Assembly (NCBI GenBank): GCA_964242325.1
Contig: CAXTCI010000060.1
Location: forward strand, 1-27,658
DNA: 27,658 nt
Origin: DASWOJ01 sp964242325
GTDB taxonomy: Bacteria; Pseudomonadota; Alphaproteobacteria; Acetobacterales; Acetobacteraceae
Direction of reading: 5' to 3'
A model generated the notes under the pieces. That model made no database searches and was not told the origin of the DNA. It saw only the letters and a program-made list of their open reading frames with translations. Position numbers and translations under genes: made by a program. This document shows, in pieces, positions 7,114 to 15,415 of this stretch. Each line of letters starts with the position of its first letter. The first letter of the stretch is position 1.

Positions 7114-9489
7114 TTGACTCGATACCGCCTCCTTCTGCTTGCCACCGTCTGCACCGGCCCACTGTTCATTGTGTCCGATACACGGGCGCAGGGCCGGCCG
7201 GCGCCGCAGTCAGGCCGGGGGCGCGCACCAGATGGCGGGGCCACCCAAGCGCCGGCGGTGCCAGGTGGTGCCATCGCCAACATCCAGGTCGAGGGCAACC
7301 AGCGCATCGAGACTGGAACCATACGTTCCTACATGCTGGTGCAACCCGGCGACGCCTTCGACCCCGACCGCATAGACCGCAGCCTGAAAACCCTGTTCGC
7401 AACCGGCCTGTTCCAGGATGTAAATATCCGGCGCGACGGCAACAACATCGTTGTCAAGGTGGTCGAGAACCCGCTCGTCAACCGCATCGCCTTTGAGGGC
7501 AACCACAAGCTGACGGACGACCTGCTTCGGCCCGAGTTGCAGCTCCGTGCCCGTGCGGTATTTACCCCGCAACTGGCGCAGGCCGACCGGCAGCGGATCT
7601 TGGACCGCTATGCCAAGGCCGGACGCTTCGCTGCGACCGTCGAGCCGAAGATCGTCAGGCTCGACCAGAACCGCGTGGACGTGATCTTCGAGATCAACGA
7701 GGGCGAGACTACCCTCGTCAGCCGCATCGCCATCGTCGGCAACAAGGCTTTTGGCGAGAACCGGCTGCGCGAGGTCATCAACAGCCGCGAGCAGGCGTGG
7801 TTCCGCCTCCTTTCTTCCTCCGATCAGTATGACCCGGAGAAGATCAACTTCGACAAGGAGCTGCTGCGCCGCTTCTACCTGAAGAATGGCTACGCCGACT
7901 TCGAGGTGAAGGACGCGACGGCCGAACTGTCGCCGGATCGCCGGGCCTTTTTCGTGACCTTCACCATAAACGAGGGAGAAAAGTATTCCGTCGGCAAGGT
8001 GGACGTCGACAGCAAGCTGCGGAACCTGAATGGTGAGGACCTGCGCCCGTTGCTGCTGATCGGGGCTGGTGACACCTATGACGGCGACTTAGTGGAACGG
8101 ACCACCACGGCGCTCCAAGATGCCGTGCAAAACCGTGGCTACGCCTTCGTGGACGTGAAGCCGCGCATCGCCCGTGACAAGGACAAGAAGACCGTTGACC
8201 TGGTGTTCGACGTCACCGAGGGACCGCGTGTTTACATCGAGCGGCTGGACATCACCGGAAACACCCGTACCAAGGACAAGGTAATCCGCCGCGAGTTCCA
8301 GTTGGCGGAGGGCGACGCGTTCAACGCCGCAACCATACGCCGCTCGCGGCAGCGGCTGCAGGACCTCGGCTACTTCAATGGCGTGACCGTTACGCCCAGC
8401 CCCGGCAGCGCGCCGGACAAGGCGGTCGTGACGGCTGCGGTGGACGAGAAGGCGACCGGCGAACTGACCGTGGGCGGCGGCTACTCGACCGACTCCGGCG
8501 CACTGGTGAACGCCGGCCTGCGGGAGCGCAACCTGGTCGGCACCGGCATTGACGCCGGGCTGAACGGCGTGCTGGCGCAGCGGCGCAGCCAGGTGGACCT
8601 GGCGGTCACGGACCCCTATTTCCTGGATCGCAACCTAGTCGCGGGCTTCGACCTGTTCCTAGTTCGCAACGACAACCAATCCATTGCGGCATATAGTGAG
8701 CGGCGAACCGGCGGCGACGTCCGCTTAGGCTATGAGTTCAACGAGCACCTGCGTCAGGCTTGGACCTACTCACTGGTGAGCCGGAACGTTTATAACGTTC
8801 AGTCCGGCGCCAGCCTGTATGTTCAGAACCAGGCTGGGACGTCCCTGTTGTCGCAGGTCGGCACTACGCTGGCACTCGACTACCGCGACAGCCGCACCGA
8901 CCCGCATGAAGGTTTCCTGATCCGTCTCGGCGCCGATTTTGCCGGGCTGGGTGGCACGGAGCGATATGTGCGGACCAAGCTGGACGGCAACTACTTCATT
9001 CCGCTGGAGAGCCTGACCGGCGATGCCGACTGGAGCATTGCGATCACTGGGGGCGCCGGTTATTTGGCGCAGCTTGGCCAGCAGGAGAAGATCATTGACC
9101 GCTTCTTCCTGGGTGGCGACAACCTGCGCGGCTTCCAGTCTGGCGGTGCCGGGCCGCATGCCGTGGGAACTGGGACCAGCCCGACAATAGACAGCATCGG
9201 CGGCCGGCTGATCTACACGCAGTCCACTGAACTGCGGTTTCCGTTGCCGATCTCGGCCGATCTTGGCCTGTCCGGACGCACTTTCGTAGACGTCGGCTCG
9301 CTGACCGAAGTCACCAAGATCGCCAACACGGTTGTTACCGACAATGCGACGCCGCGCGTCGGCGCGGGCGTCGGCGTGTCCTGGAAGACGCCATTCGGAC
9401 TCATCAACGTTGACCTGGCCGACGCCGTTATCAAACGCAAATACGATCAAACCCAGCTTTTCCGGTTTGGTTTCGGAACGAGGTTTTAA
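7114..9489 (+). CDS. bamA: Outer membrane protein assembly factor BamA
   Basis: Central subunit of the BAM complex, which inserts beta-barrel proteins into the outer membrane. A signal peptide occupies about residues 1-25 (cleavage near TRA-QG), followed by a short Pro/Gly-rich linker. POTRA repeats run from about 54 (IANIQVEGNQRIETGTI) to about 450, and the C-terminal Omp85 barrel from about 452 (GGGYSTDSGALVNAGLRERN) to the end. The conserved LRGF loop motif is at 671-674 (GGDNLRGF) and the protein ends in a terminal Phe, the expected barrel signal. At 791 residues the length is normal. TTG 7114 is chosen because of GGAGGG upstream and the signal peptide. skp starts 5 bp after its stop. Confidence 0.96.
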   Translation: MTRYRLLLLATVCTGPLFIVSDTRAQGRPAPQSGRGRAPDGGATQAPAVPGGAIANIQVEGNQRIETGTIRSYMLVQPGDAFDPDRIDRSLKTLFATGLFQDVNIRRDGNNIVVKVVENPLVNRIAFEGNHKLTDDLLRPELQLRARAVFTPQLAQADRQRILDRYAKAGRFAATVEPKIVRLDQNRVDVIFEINEGETTLVSRIAIVGNKAFGENRLREVINSREQAWFRLLSSSDQYDPEKINFDKELLRRFYLKNGYADFEVKDATAELSPDRRAFFVTFTINEGEKYSVGKVDVDSKLRNLNGEDLRPLLLIGAGDTYDGDLVERTTTALQDAVQNRGYAFVDVKPRIARDKDKKTVDLVFDVTEGPRVYIERLDITGNTRTKDKVIRREFQLAEGDAFNAATIRRSRQRLQDLGYFNGVTVTPSPGSAPDKAVVTAAVDEKATGELTVGGGYSTDSGALVNAGLRERNLVGTGIDAGLNGVLAQRRSQVDLAVTDPYFLDRNLVAGFDLFLVRNDNQSIAAYSERRTGGDVRLGYEFNEHLRQAWTYSLVSRNVYNVQSGASLYVQNQAGTSLLSQVGTTLALDYRDSRTDPHEGFLIRLGADFAGLGGTERYVRTKLDGNYFIPLESLTGDADWSIAITGGAGYLAQLGQQEKIIDRFFLGGDNLRGFQSGGAGPHAVGTGTSPTIDSIGGRLIYTQSTELRFPLPISADLGLSGRTFVDVGSLTEVTKIANTVVTDNATPRVGAGVGVSWKTPFGLINVDLADAVIKRKYDQTQLFRFGFGTRF

Positions 9490-9493
9490 GCCG

Positions 9494-10399
9494 ATGCCCC
9501 ACTTCCTCCGCTCCGCCATCGTGGCGACCGGCGTCCTGTTCACCACTGGCGCCCTGGCACAACAGCAGCCCGGCTGGTTCGTGCCGCCGGCCGGCGGCGG
9601 AGGAGGGCCGGCGTCGCCGCGTCCTGGGCAGGCGGCCCCGTCCCGCCCGGTGGCGCAGCGTCCGCAGCCGCGCCCAGCGGCTCAGCCGCTGGTGCAGGTC
9701 GCTCCGCCGGGCGGCGATGCCGGCGGCCTTGCCGGGGCCAACCCGCCCGACGCCCCGCCGTTGCAAGTGCAGTTGCCGCCGGCGCCGGAGTTGCCGCCCA
9801 TCCCACGCGGCCCGACCCCACCGGCCGCGGTCATCGGCGTGCTGGGCATCCCCGACATCATGCATGCCTCAACCGCCGCGCAACAGGTCGAAAAAACCAT
9901 TGGCGAGCGGCGCGAGAAGCTGACCCAGGACGTGCAAAAAGAACAGGCCGCCTGGCGGGACTTGCAGCAGGCCCTGGTCAGCCAGCGCGCCAGCATGACG
10001 CCCGACCAGATACGCGCCAAGGAAAAGGAGCTGCAAGACCGCGTCACCAATGCCCAGCGCAGCTTCCGCGACCGTAACCGCTTCATGCAGGAAGCTGCCC
10101 AGGTCGGCTTGTCGCAGATCGAGCGGACACTGATCGGCGTCATCCGCCAGGTCGCCGAAAGCCGCGGCATGAACCTGGTGCTGCACCGGGCGCAGGTCGC
10201 GCTGAACGTCAACGAGTTCGACATCACCGAGGCGGTGGTCGAGCAGATGAACAAGGTCATGCCCACCGTGCAACTGCCGCCGGAGGGCGTCTCCGCTGCC
10301 CTGGCCGCAGGCCCGGCTGGCCAGCCCAACACCCCGCCCGATGGCCCGGCCGCTGCGACCCAAACTGCTGCCCCGTCTGGGCCGCCGCCGCGCAGGTGA
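9494..10399 (+). CDS. skp: OmpH/Skp-family periplasmic chaperone with proline-rich insert
   Basis: Skp-like holdase that escorts unfolded outer-membrane proteins to BamA. A clear signal peptide spans 1-22 (ending GALA). It is followed by a long Pro/Gly/Gln-rich low-complexity region (about 23-111). The Skp/OmpH domain then starts at IGVLGIPDIMHASTAAQQVEK, with the helical tentacle rich in Glu/Lys/Gln (about 125-225) and the closing strand GMNLVLHRAQVALN. A further Pro/Ala-rich tail runs from 260 to 301. The usual mature Skp is about 140-180 residues, so the 301-residue protein is unusually long, all of it in disordered segments. ATG 9494 follows GAGG. Position between bamA and lpxD is the classic one. 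Confidence 0.9.
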   Translation: MPHFLRSAIVATGVLFTTGALAQQQPGWFVPPAGGGGGPASPRPGQAAPSRPVAQRPQPRPAAQPLVQVAPPGGDAGGLAGANPPDAPPLQVQLPPAPELPPIPRGPTPPAAVIGVLGIPDIMHASTAAQQVEKTIGERREKLTQDVQKEQAAWRDLQQALVSQRASMTPDQIRAKEKELQDRVTNAQRSFRDRNRFMQEAAQVGLSQIERTLIGVIRQVAESRGMNLVLHRAQVALNVNEFDITEAVVEQMNKVMPTVQLPPEGVSAALAAGPAGQPNTPPDGPAAATQTAAPSGPPPRR

Positions 10400-10402
10400 T
10401 GG

Positions 10403-11464
10403 ATGGCGGTCGCACAACACCAGGCGGGTGACCCGCGCTTCTTCGGCCGGACTGGGCCGCACGGCCTCGCCGCGGTAGCGGCCGCTGCGGGCGGCGGGTT
10501 GTCCGTCAACGGTTCGGATCGGTCGCTTCGCGGCATTGCGCCATTGCAAGCTGCAGGCCCCGACGAATTGAGCTTCATAGACAACCGCAAATACGTGGAC
10601 ACTCTAATTGCGACCCGTGCCGGCGCAGTGATCGTGCATCCCGACCTGGCATCGCGGGTGCCGCCTGGGACCGCTGCCATCGTGACGCCCGAGCCTTATG
10701 CCGCCTGGGCCCGCGCCGCCGCCCTGTTCCACCCGTCGCCGCCGGTCCAGCCGGGCATCCACCCCTCGGCAGTGGTGGAGCGGGACGCGTCCGTGGACCC
10801 AACCGCGGAGGTCGGTCCTCTTGCTGTTATCGGAGCCGGCGCCGTGATCGGGGCCAGGTGCAGGATCGGGCCAGGGGCAGTGATCGGGGAGAACGTCGTG
10901 CTTGGCCCGGACTGCCGGATTGGTTCGGTGGCCAGCGTCACTCACGCGCTGCTCGGCGCGCGGGTTTACGTGTATCCCGGCGCCCGCATTGGGCAGGAAG
11001 GGTTTGGCTTCGCAATCACGTCCACTGGCTTCATCACCGTGCCGCAGCTTGGCCGGGTGATCCTGGAGGATGACGTGGAGATCGGCGCCAACAGCACGAT
11101 AGACCGCGGCGCGGCGCCGGACACGGTGATTGGCGCCGGCTCGCGCCTCGACAATCTGGTGCAAATCGGACACAACGTCCGCATGGGCCGATGTTGCGTC
11201 GTGGTGGCGCAGGCCGGCATCTCAGGCTCGACCGTGCTAGAGGATTTCGTTGTCGTCGCTGCACAGGCCGGGCTGACCGGACATCTGCGGATCGGCGCCA
11301 AGGCGCGTGTCGGCGCTCAGGCCGGCGTCATGTCGGACGTGGAGGCCGGGGCCGATGTGGTCGGCAGCCCCGCCCAGCCGATTCGTGAGTTCTTCCGTGG
11401 CGTGGCCACCTTGCGTCGCCTCGCCCGCAAGCCCCAGCCCTTAAACGCCGCCCGCCCGGAGTAG
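10403..11464 (+). CDS. lpxD: UDP-3-O-(3-hydroxyacyl)glucosamine N-acyltransferase
   Basis: Third step of lipid A synthesis: transfer of a 3-hydroxyacyl chain from ACP to the 2-amino group of UDP-3-O-acylglucosamine. The N-terminal uridine-binding domain covers about 35-110 (GIAPLQAAGPDELSFIDNRKY). A left-handed beta-helix of hexapeptide repeats follows (about 117-325). The catalytic His is His257 in NLVQIGHNVRMG, and FGFAITSTGFITVPQLG is also characteristic. The length of 353 residues is normal. ATG 10403 lies 3 bp after the skp stop; a second ATG at 10399 is out of frame. Downstream fabZ and lpxA complete the usual order. Confidence 0.97.
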   Translation: MAVAQHQAGDPRFFGRTGPHGLAAVAAAAGGGLSVNGSDRSLRGIAPLQAAGPDELSFIDNRKYVDTLIATRAGAVIVHPDLASRVPPGTAAIVTPEPYAAWARAAALFHPSPPVQPGIHPSAVVERDASVDPTAEVGPLAVIGAGAVIGARCRIGPGAVIGENVVLGPDCRIGSVASVTHALLGARVYVYPGARIGQEGFGFAITSTGFITVPQLGRVILEDDVEIGANSTIDRGAAPDTVIGAGSRLDNLVQIGHNVRMGRCCVVVAQAGISGSTVLEDFVVVAAQAGLTGHLRIGAKARVGAQAGVMSDVEAGADVVGSPAQPIREFFRGVATLRRLARKPQPLNAARPE

Positions 11465-11470
11465 GTTTAG

Positions 11471-12022
11471 ATGGACGGCACACCCACGCAGCCCACGAAG
11501 CCGCAACATGCGGCAGGCTCTACGCCGAATCCGCCCGACGATGTCGCGCCCAAGCCCTCTCTGAAGGCGGCCCTGCCGCCAGTCGAGGTCTTGGACATCA
11601 AGCGTATCATGCACGCGATCCCACACCGTTACCCATTCTTGATGCTGGACAGGGTGGTGGACGTGGTGCGTGGCGAGTCGGCAGTTGGCATCAAAAACGT
11701 GACAGTAAATGAGAACTTCTTCCAGGGCCACTTCCCCGGCCACCCCGTCATGCCGGGCGTCCTAATCATCGAGGCGATGGCGCAGACCGCCGCCGTGCTG
11801 GTGGTGGAAACGCTCGGCCCACATGCCGCCGGCAAGGTCGTTTACTTCATGACCATCGAGAACGCGAAGTTCCGCCGCCCCGTGATCCCTGGCGACCAAT
11901 TGCGGATTTCCATCCACAAGGTCCGGCACCGTGGTCCCGTTTGGAAGTTCGCCGCCACCGCACGGGTGGAGGGGATATCGGTGGCGGAGGCAACATACGC
12001 CGCCATGATCGTGGATAGATAG
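11471..12022 (+). CDS. fabZ: 3-hydroxyacyl-ACP dehydratase FabZ
   Basis: Hot-dog-fold dehydratase converting 3-hydroxyacyl-ACP to trans-2-enoyl-ACP in fatty-acid elongation; it competes with LpxA and LpxD for hydroxyacyl-ACP. Landmarks are IPHRYPFLMLDRV (50-62), the catalytic His87 in FFQGHFPGHPVMPG and Glu101 in LIIEAMAQ. The protein has 183 residues, with a 35-40 residue N-terminal extension rich in Pro, Thr and Asn before the conserved ILxxIPHRYPF-like start (here IMHAIPHRYPF), longer than the usual 145-160 residue enzyme. No internal start with a better ribosome-binding site is evident. It sits 6 bp after lpxD. Confidence 0.96.
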   Translation: MDGTPTQPTKPQHAAGSTPNPPDDVAPKPSLKAALPPVEVLDIKRIMHAIPHRYPFLMLDRVVDVVRGESAVGIKNVTVNENFFQGHFPGHPVMPGVLIIEAMAQTAAVLVVETLGPHAAGKVVYFMTIENAKFRRPVIPGDQLRISIHKVRHRGPVWKFAATARVEGISVAEATYAAMIVDR

Positions 12023-12129
12023 GCGCCAGGGGGCTTCTTGTTTCGGTAACAATCCGTGTCTTGGCCCGGCCCGCTACGCTTATTTAGTCTGTGCCCACGC
12101 CGGCATCGCCGGGCCATCGAGGTCGTCGC

Positions 12130-12984
12130 ATGAGTACCTTCCCCCTTTCAGCAGCAGTCCGGACGCAGCCTACGCAGATACACCCGACGGCGGTGATCGA
12201 GCCCGGGGCCGTGCTGGGTCAGGGCGTGCAGGTGGGTCCGTGGTGCCACGTCGGTCCAGAGGTCAGCATAGGGGACGGCAGCCGGCTGATGTCCCACGTC
12301 GTGGTCGAGGGCGACACCACCATCGGCGACGGCGTGACCCTGTTCCCCTTCTGCGCCGTGGGCCAGGCGCCGCAGGACCTAAAGTATCGCGGCGAACCGA
12401 CGCGATGCGAAATCGGCGATCGCACCCAGGTGCGCGAGCATTGCACGGTGAACCGCGGCACCGTGACCGGCACCGGCGTGACCCGGGTGGGATCGGACTG
12501 CCTGCTGATGGCGGTGGTCCACGTCGCGCATGACTGCGCCATTGGGGACGGCGTCATTATCGCCAACAACGTCGTCATGGGCGGGCACGTCGCCATCGGC
12601 GCGGGTGCGGTGATCGGCGGCTCGGCAGCGCTGCACCAGTTCGTGCGGATCGGCCGTGGTGCGATGGTAGGCGGCGTGTCGGGAGTGGAGGCGGACGTGA
12701 TTCCCTTCGGCAGCGTGCTGGGCAACCGGGCGCGGCTGACCGGCCTGAACGTGATCGGGCTGCGCCGGCGCGGCGTGGACCGTGCCGGGCTGATGTCCCT
12801 GCGCGCCGCGGTGCGCCGGCTGTTCGGCCCGGACGAGGTGTTCAGTGCCCGGCTGGCGGAAGTGCGCAGCGCCTATGCCAGCGATCCATTGGTTCAGGAA
12901 CTGCTGGCCTTCATGGACGCACCGAGCAAGCGCGGGCTGATTCGCGCGGAGTTGGCCGGTTTGGATGAGGGTGAGGCGGCATAG
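12130..12984 (+). CDS. lpxA: Acyl-ACP--UDP-N-acetylglucosamine O-acyltransferase
   Basis: First enzyme of lipid A synthesis, a cytoplasmic trimer with a left-handed beta-helix made of hexapeptide repeats (about 17-200) and a C-terminal helical domain (about 205-284). The catalytic His134 is in HVAHDC, and IHPTAVIEPGA, the LKYRGEPT loop and GLNVIGLRRRG are typical. The length of 284 residues is slightly above the E. coli enzyme. ATG 12130 is preferred, with GAGG at 12118-12121; an in-frame GTG at 12091 would add 13 unconserved residues. A 107-bp gap separates it from fabZ; I see no convincing promoter in it, only a small TTGTT/AACAA inverted repeat. Confidence 0.96.
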   Translation: MSTFPLSAAVRTQPTQIHPTAVIEPGAVLGQGVQVGPWCHVGPEVSIGDGSRLMSHVVVEGDTTIGDGVTLFPFCAVGQAPQDLKYRGEPTRCEIGDRTQVREHCTVNRGTVTGTGVTRVGSDCLLMAVVHVAHDCAIGDGVIIANNVVMGGHVAIGAGAVIGGSAALHQFVRIGRGAMVGGVSGVEADVIPFGSVLGNRARLTGLNVIGLRRRGVDRAGLMSLRAAVRRLFGPDEVFSARLAEVRSAYASDPLVQELLAFMDAPSKRGLIRAELAGLDEGEAA

Positions 12985-12996
12985 GGTGCGCTCCTT

Positions 12997-13152
12997 CCTG
13001 CTCCCTCTCCCTCCGGGAGAGGGTTGGGGTGAGGGAAAAGCCACCAGGGCGCACGTTAGGGTTCTCGAACCGACGCGCCCTACGCTTGGCAGAAGTGCGT
13101 GCTGGCGGCTTCCCTCACCCCAACCCTCTCCCGGAGGGAGAGGGAGCAGGGA
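12997..13152. repeat. Paired-hairpin element, family B copy 1 (lpxA-lpxI gap)
   Basis: Two near-identical arms in opposite orientation, about 12997-13041 and 13108-13151, each contain a perfect hairpin. CCCTCTCCC and GGGAGAGGG pair across a 3-base loop (13003-13023 and 13124-13144). The arms continue with TTGGGGTGAGGGAA outside the stem, so the whole unit can also form one long hairpin. CTCCCTCTCC...GGGTTGGGGTGAGGG repeats are widespread intergenic REP-type elements in proteobacteria (family knowledge). A second, slightly diverged unit lies at 22021-22175. The right arm runs directly into the lpxI start codon. Confidence 0.85.
13141..13146 (+). promoter_or_regulatory. lpxI Shine-Dalgarno sequence embedded in the repeat
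   Basis: AGGGAG lies 6 bases before GTG 13153, the only start codon that gives the conserved LpxI N-terminus without repeat-encoded residues. The site is part of the right repeat arm, and its first four bases are in the hairpin stem, so folding could mask it. Confidence 0.55.
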
Positions 13153-13995
13153 GTGACCGTTCCTCTTGGCATCATCGCGGGCGGCGGGCCGTTTCCAGGC
13201 CGGGTTGCCGCCGCCGCCCAGGCTGCCGGCCGTCCGGTGTTCATCATCGCCCTCCGCGGCTATGCCGAGCCGGCCGTCATCGCCCGGTTTCCCCATGTCG
13301 CCGTGCGGCTAGGCGCGGCTGCGGAGATCCTGGCGAACCTGCGCGCCCATGGCTGCACCGACCTTGTCCTGGTCGGCCCGGTCCGCCGCCCCTCGATCAT
13401 GGATCTTCGCCCGGATGCGGAGGGTGCGCGGATCATGGCCCGCATCGGCCGGGCCGCCTTCGCCGGGGATGACGGCCTGCTGGCTGCCATAGTGCGTGTT
13501 CTGGGCGAGGAGGGCTTCCGCGTGCTGGGCGCCCACGAAATACTAACCGAAGCCGTCGGCCCCAGGGGCGTCATCGGCCGGGTCGAGCCCGATGCAGCGG
13601 CGATGGCCGACGTGGGACGCGGGGCACAGGTCGTGCGTGCCCTGGGCCAGGTGGACGTAGGCCAGGGCTGCGTCGTGCAGCAGGGCATCGTGCTGGCGGT
13701 CGAGGCCATCGAGGGTACCGACGCCATGTTGTCCCGCGCCGCCACCTTGGCCCGGCCTGGCCCCGGCGGCGTGCTGGTTAAGCTGGTCAAGCCCGGCCAG
13801 GACCGCCGCACCGACCTGCCGACCATCGGCCCACGCACGGTTTTGGCCGCCGCTGCCGCCGGGCTGCGCGGCATTGCCTACGAGGCCGGGGGAACCCTGG
13901 TCACAGATCGCGCCGGCTGCATCGCCACCGCCGATGCGGCAGGGCTGTTCCTGCTCGGCGTCGCCGCCGACCACGCCGGGGATGCGGCACCATGA
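13153..13995 (+). CDS. lpxI: UDP-2,3-diacylglucosamine diphosphatase LpxI
   Basis: LpxI (formerly DUF1009) hydrolyses UDP-2,3-diacylglucosamine to lipid X and UMP, replacing LpxH in alphaproteobacteria. The N-terminal LGIIAGGGPFPGRVA and the RPVFIIALRGYAEP strand are characteristic. The C-terminal catalytic segment VKLVKPGQDRRTDLPTIGP (about 208-227) contains the conserved Asp region, followed by GLRGIAYEAGGTLV. The length of 280 residues from GTG 13153 matches the family. An upstream in-frame GTG at 13099 lies in the repeat and would add 18 repeat-derived residues, so it is not preferred. The gene follows lpxA as expected but is followed by ycjX rather than lpxB. Confidence 0.93.
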   Translation: MTVPLGIIAGGGPFPGRVAAAAQAAGRPVFIIALRGYAEPAVIARFPHVAVRLGAAAEILANLRAHGCTDLVLVGPVRRPSIMDLRPDAEGARIMARIGRAAFAGDDGLLAAIVRVLGEEGFRVLGAHEILTEAVGPRGVIGRVEPDAAAMADVGRGAQVVRALGQVDVGQGCVVQQGIVLAVEAIEGTDAMLSRAATLARPGPGGVLVKLVKPGQDRRTDLPTIGPRTVLAAAAAGLRGIAYEAGGTLVTDRAGCIATADAAGLFLLGVAADHAGDAAP

Positions 13996-15415
13996 CAGCC
14001 CGGCAAGGCCGCACGCGCGTCCGCGCCGCCGTTGGCTGGCCGGGGACGGGACGCTGAGCGACGACGGCGCCCTGGCCTGGCTGACACGGCGTACCGTCAG
14101 GATCGGCGTGACCGGGCTGGCGCGGGCGGGCAAGACGGCGTTCCTGACCTCCGTCGCCGCCAACCTGCTGGCCCTGGGCGCTGGACGTCCCGTGCTGCCG
14201 GCGTTGGCCCGGCATGTGGCTGGCCGCGGCTTGCAGGTGTCGCTCGCACCGTCCGGTGCCGCCGGGCTACCGCGGTTCAACCATGCCCAGCACCTGGCGG
14301 CGCTGACCGCCGATCCGCCGGCCTGGCCGGAGCGGACCAGCTCGGCCGCCCTGCTGGCGCTCGACCTCGTGCTGGACCGGCAAAGCTTCGGGGTCAGCCT
14401 GCCTCCTGCACGCATCCGGCTGGAGCTGCTGGACTACCCCGGCGAGTGGCTGCTCGACCTGCCGCTGGTCCGCACCTCCTATGCCGACTGGTCGGACGCC
14501 GTGCTGCGCCGCCTGGAAGGGCAGCCGATGGCGCAGGAGTTCCTGGCCTTCTGCGCCGCCCTGCCGCCCGGCGCCCCGGCGGATGAAGGCCTGGCCGCCA
14601 CCGGGCACCGCCTGTATCGCGCCATGCTGCGCCGCATGCGCGACGAGGCCGGGTTGTCCCTGCTGCAGCCCGGCCGCTTCCTGATGCCGGCGCCGGGGCC
14701 GGAGCCGGTGTGGATCGCCTTCTTCCCCATGGCTGGGCGGCCAGGCGGCGGCGGACTGCATTCCTTGTTGGCGCTGCGTTACGCCGCCTATGTGCAGTCG
14801 GTGCAGGCGGAGTTGTCAGAGCCGATGTTCGGCAACCTGGACCGCATCGTCGTGCTGGTAGACCTGCTATCCGCCCTGTCGTCCGGGGAGGCGGCATTCG
14901 CCGACGCCCGCGGCGCCCTGGAAGCCGCATCGGGGGCGCTGCGCTGGCGGTGGTCGCTGCTGGACGCAGCCCTGGCGCTCGGGCGGCTGCAATGGCCGCC
15001 GCGCACCGTGTCCCGCGTAGCCTATGTCGTCACCAAGTCGGACCACGTGGCCGAACGGCAGCGCGGCAATCTGGCGGCGCTGCTGCGGAACTTGGCGCAG
15101 CCGCCCGAGGCCGGATCGGACGTCCGGACGGCCTACCAGCCGGTGGCTGCCGTGCGCTGCACCGAGGATTTCGTCTGGACCCTGGAGGGCCGTCCCGTGT
15201 CCGCCGTCCGCGGCCGGCGCATCGGTGACGAGCGGATGCTGCGCTCCTACCCCGGCGAGGTGCCGGACCGGCCGCCGGATGCCGGGTTCTGGGCGCACCC
15301 TTTCCTGCAGCTCCCGGTATTCGAGCCGCTTCGGCCCCCCGACGGCGGCCGAGGCGGCGTGCCGGAACTGGGCCTGGACGAGCTGCTGCTGTTCCTGCTG
15401 GACGGATCGCTATGA
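13982..15415 (+). CDS. ycjX: YcjX family P-loop protein (DUF463)
   Basis: YcjX-type P-loop NTPase-like protein of unknown physiological role; E. coli ycjX lies in a stress-induced locus next to ycjF (family knowledge). A Walker A/G1-like GLARAGKT is at 45-52. The conserved ELLDYPGEWLLDLPL segment is at about 146-160, a G4-like TKSD is at 351-354, and AYQPVAAVRCTEDFVW is also conserved. The length of 477 residues is near E. coli YcjX (465). ATG 13982 overlaps the lpxI end by 14 bp with only a G-run before it. The stop codon overlaps ycjF by 4 bp (ATGA). Coupling to a lipid A gene suggests, but does not prove, an envelope-related role. Confidence 0.87.
   Translation: MRHHDSPARPHARPRRRWLAGDGTLSDDGALAWLTRRTVRIGVTGLARAGKTAFLTSVAANLLALGAGRPVLPALARHVAGRGLQVSLAPSGAAGLPRFNHAQHLAALTADPPAWPERTSSAALLALDLVLDRQSFGVSLPPARIRLELLDYPGEWLLDLPLVRTSYADWSDAVLRRLEGQPMAQEFLAFCAALPPGAPADEGLAATGHRLYRAMLRRMRDEAGLSLLQPGRFLMPAPGPEPVWIAFFPMAGRPGGGGLHSLLALRYAAYVQSVQAELSEPMFGNLDRIVVLVDLLSALSSGEAAFADARGALEAASGALRWRWSLLDAALALGRLQWPPRTVSRVAYVVTKSDHVAERQRGNLAALLRNLAQPPEAGSDVRTAYQPVAAVRCTEDFVWTLEGRPVSAVRGRRIGDERMLRSYPGEVPDRPPDAGFWAHPFLQLPVFEPLRPPDGGRGGVPELGLDELLLFLLDGSL

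Noticed and set aside
12091..12129. Upstream in-frame GTG start for lpxA
   Set aside because: It adds 13 unconserved residues with no ribosome-binding site; ATG 12130 has GAGG at the right distance.
12964..13156. Short frames translated through the paired-hairpin repeat
   Set aside because: Their peptides, containing LPPGEGWGEG, are the usual artefact of this repeat family and appear in both copies.
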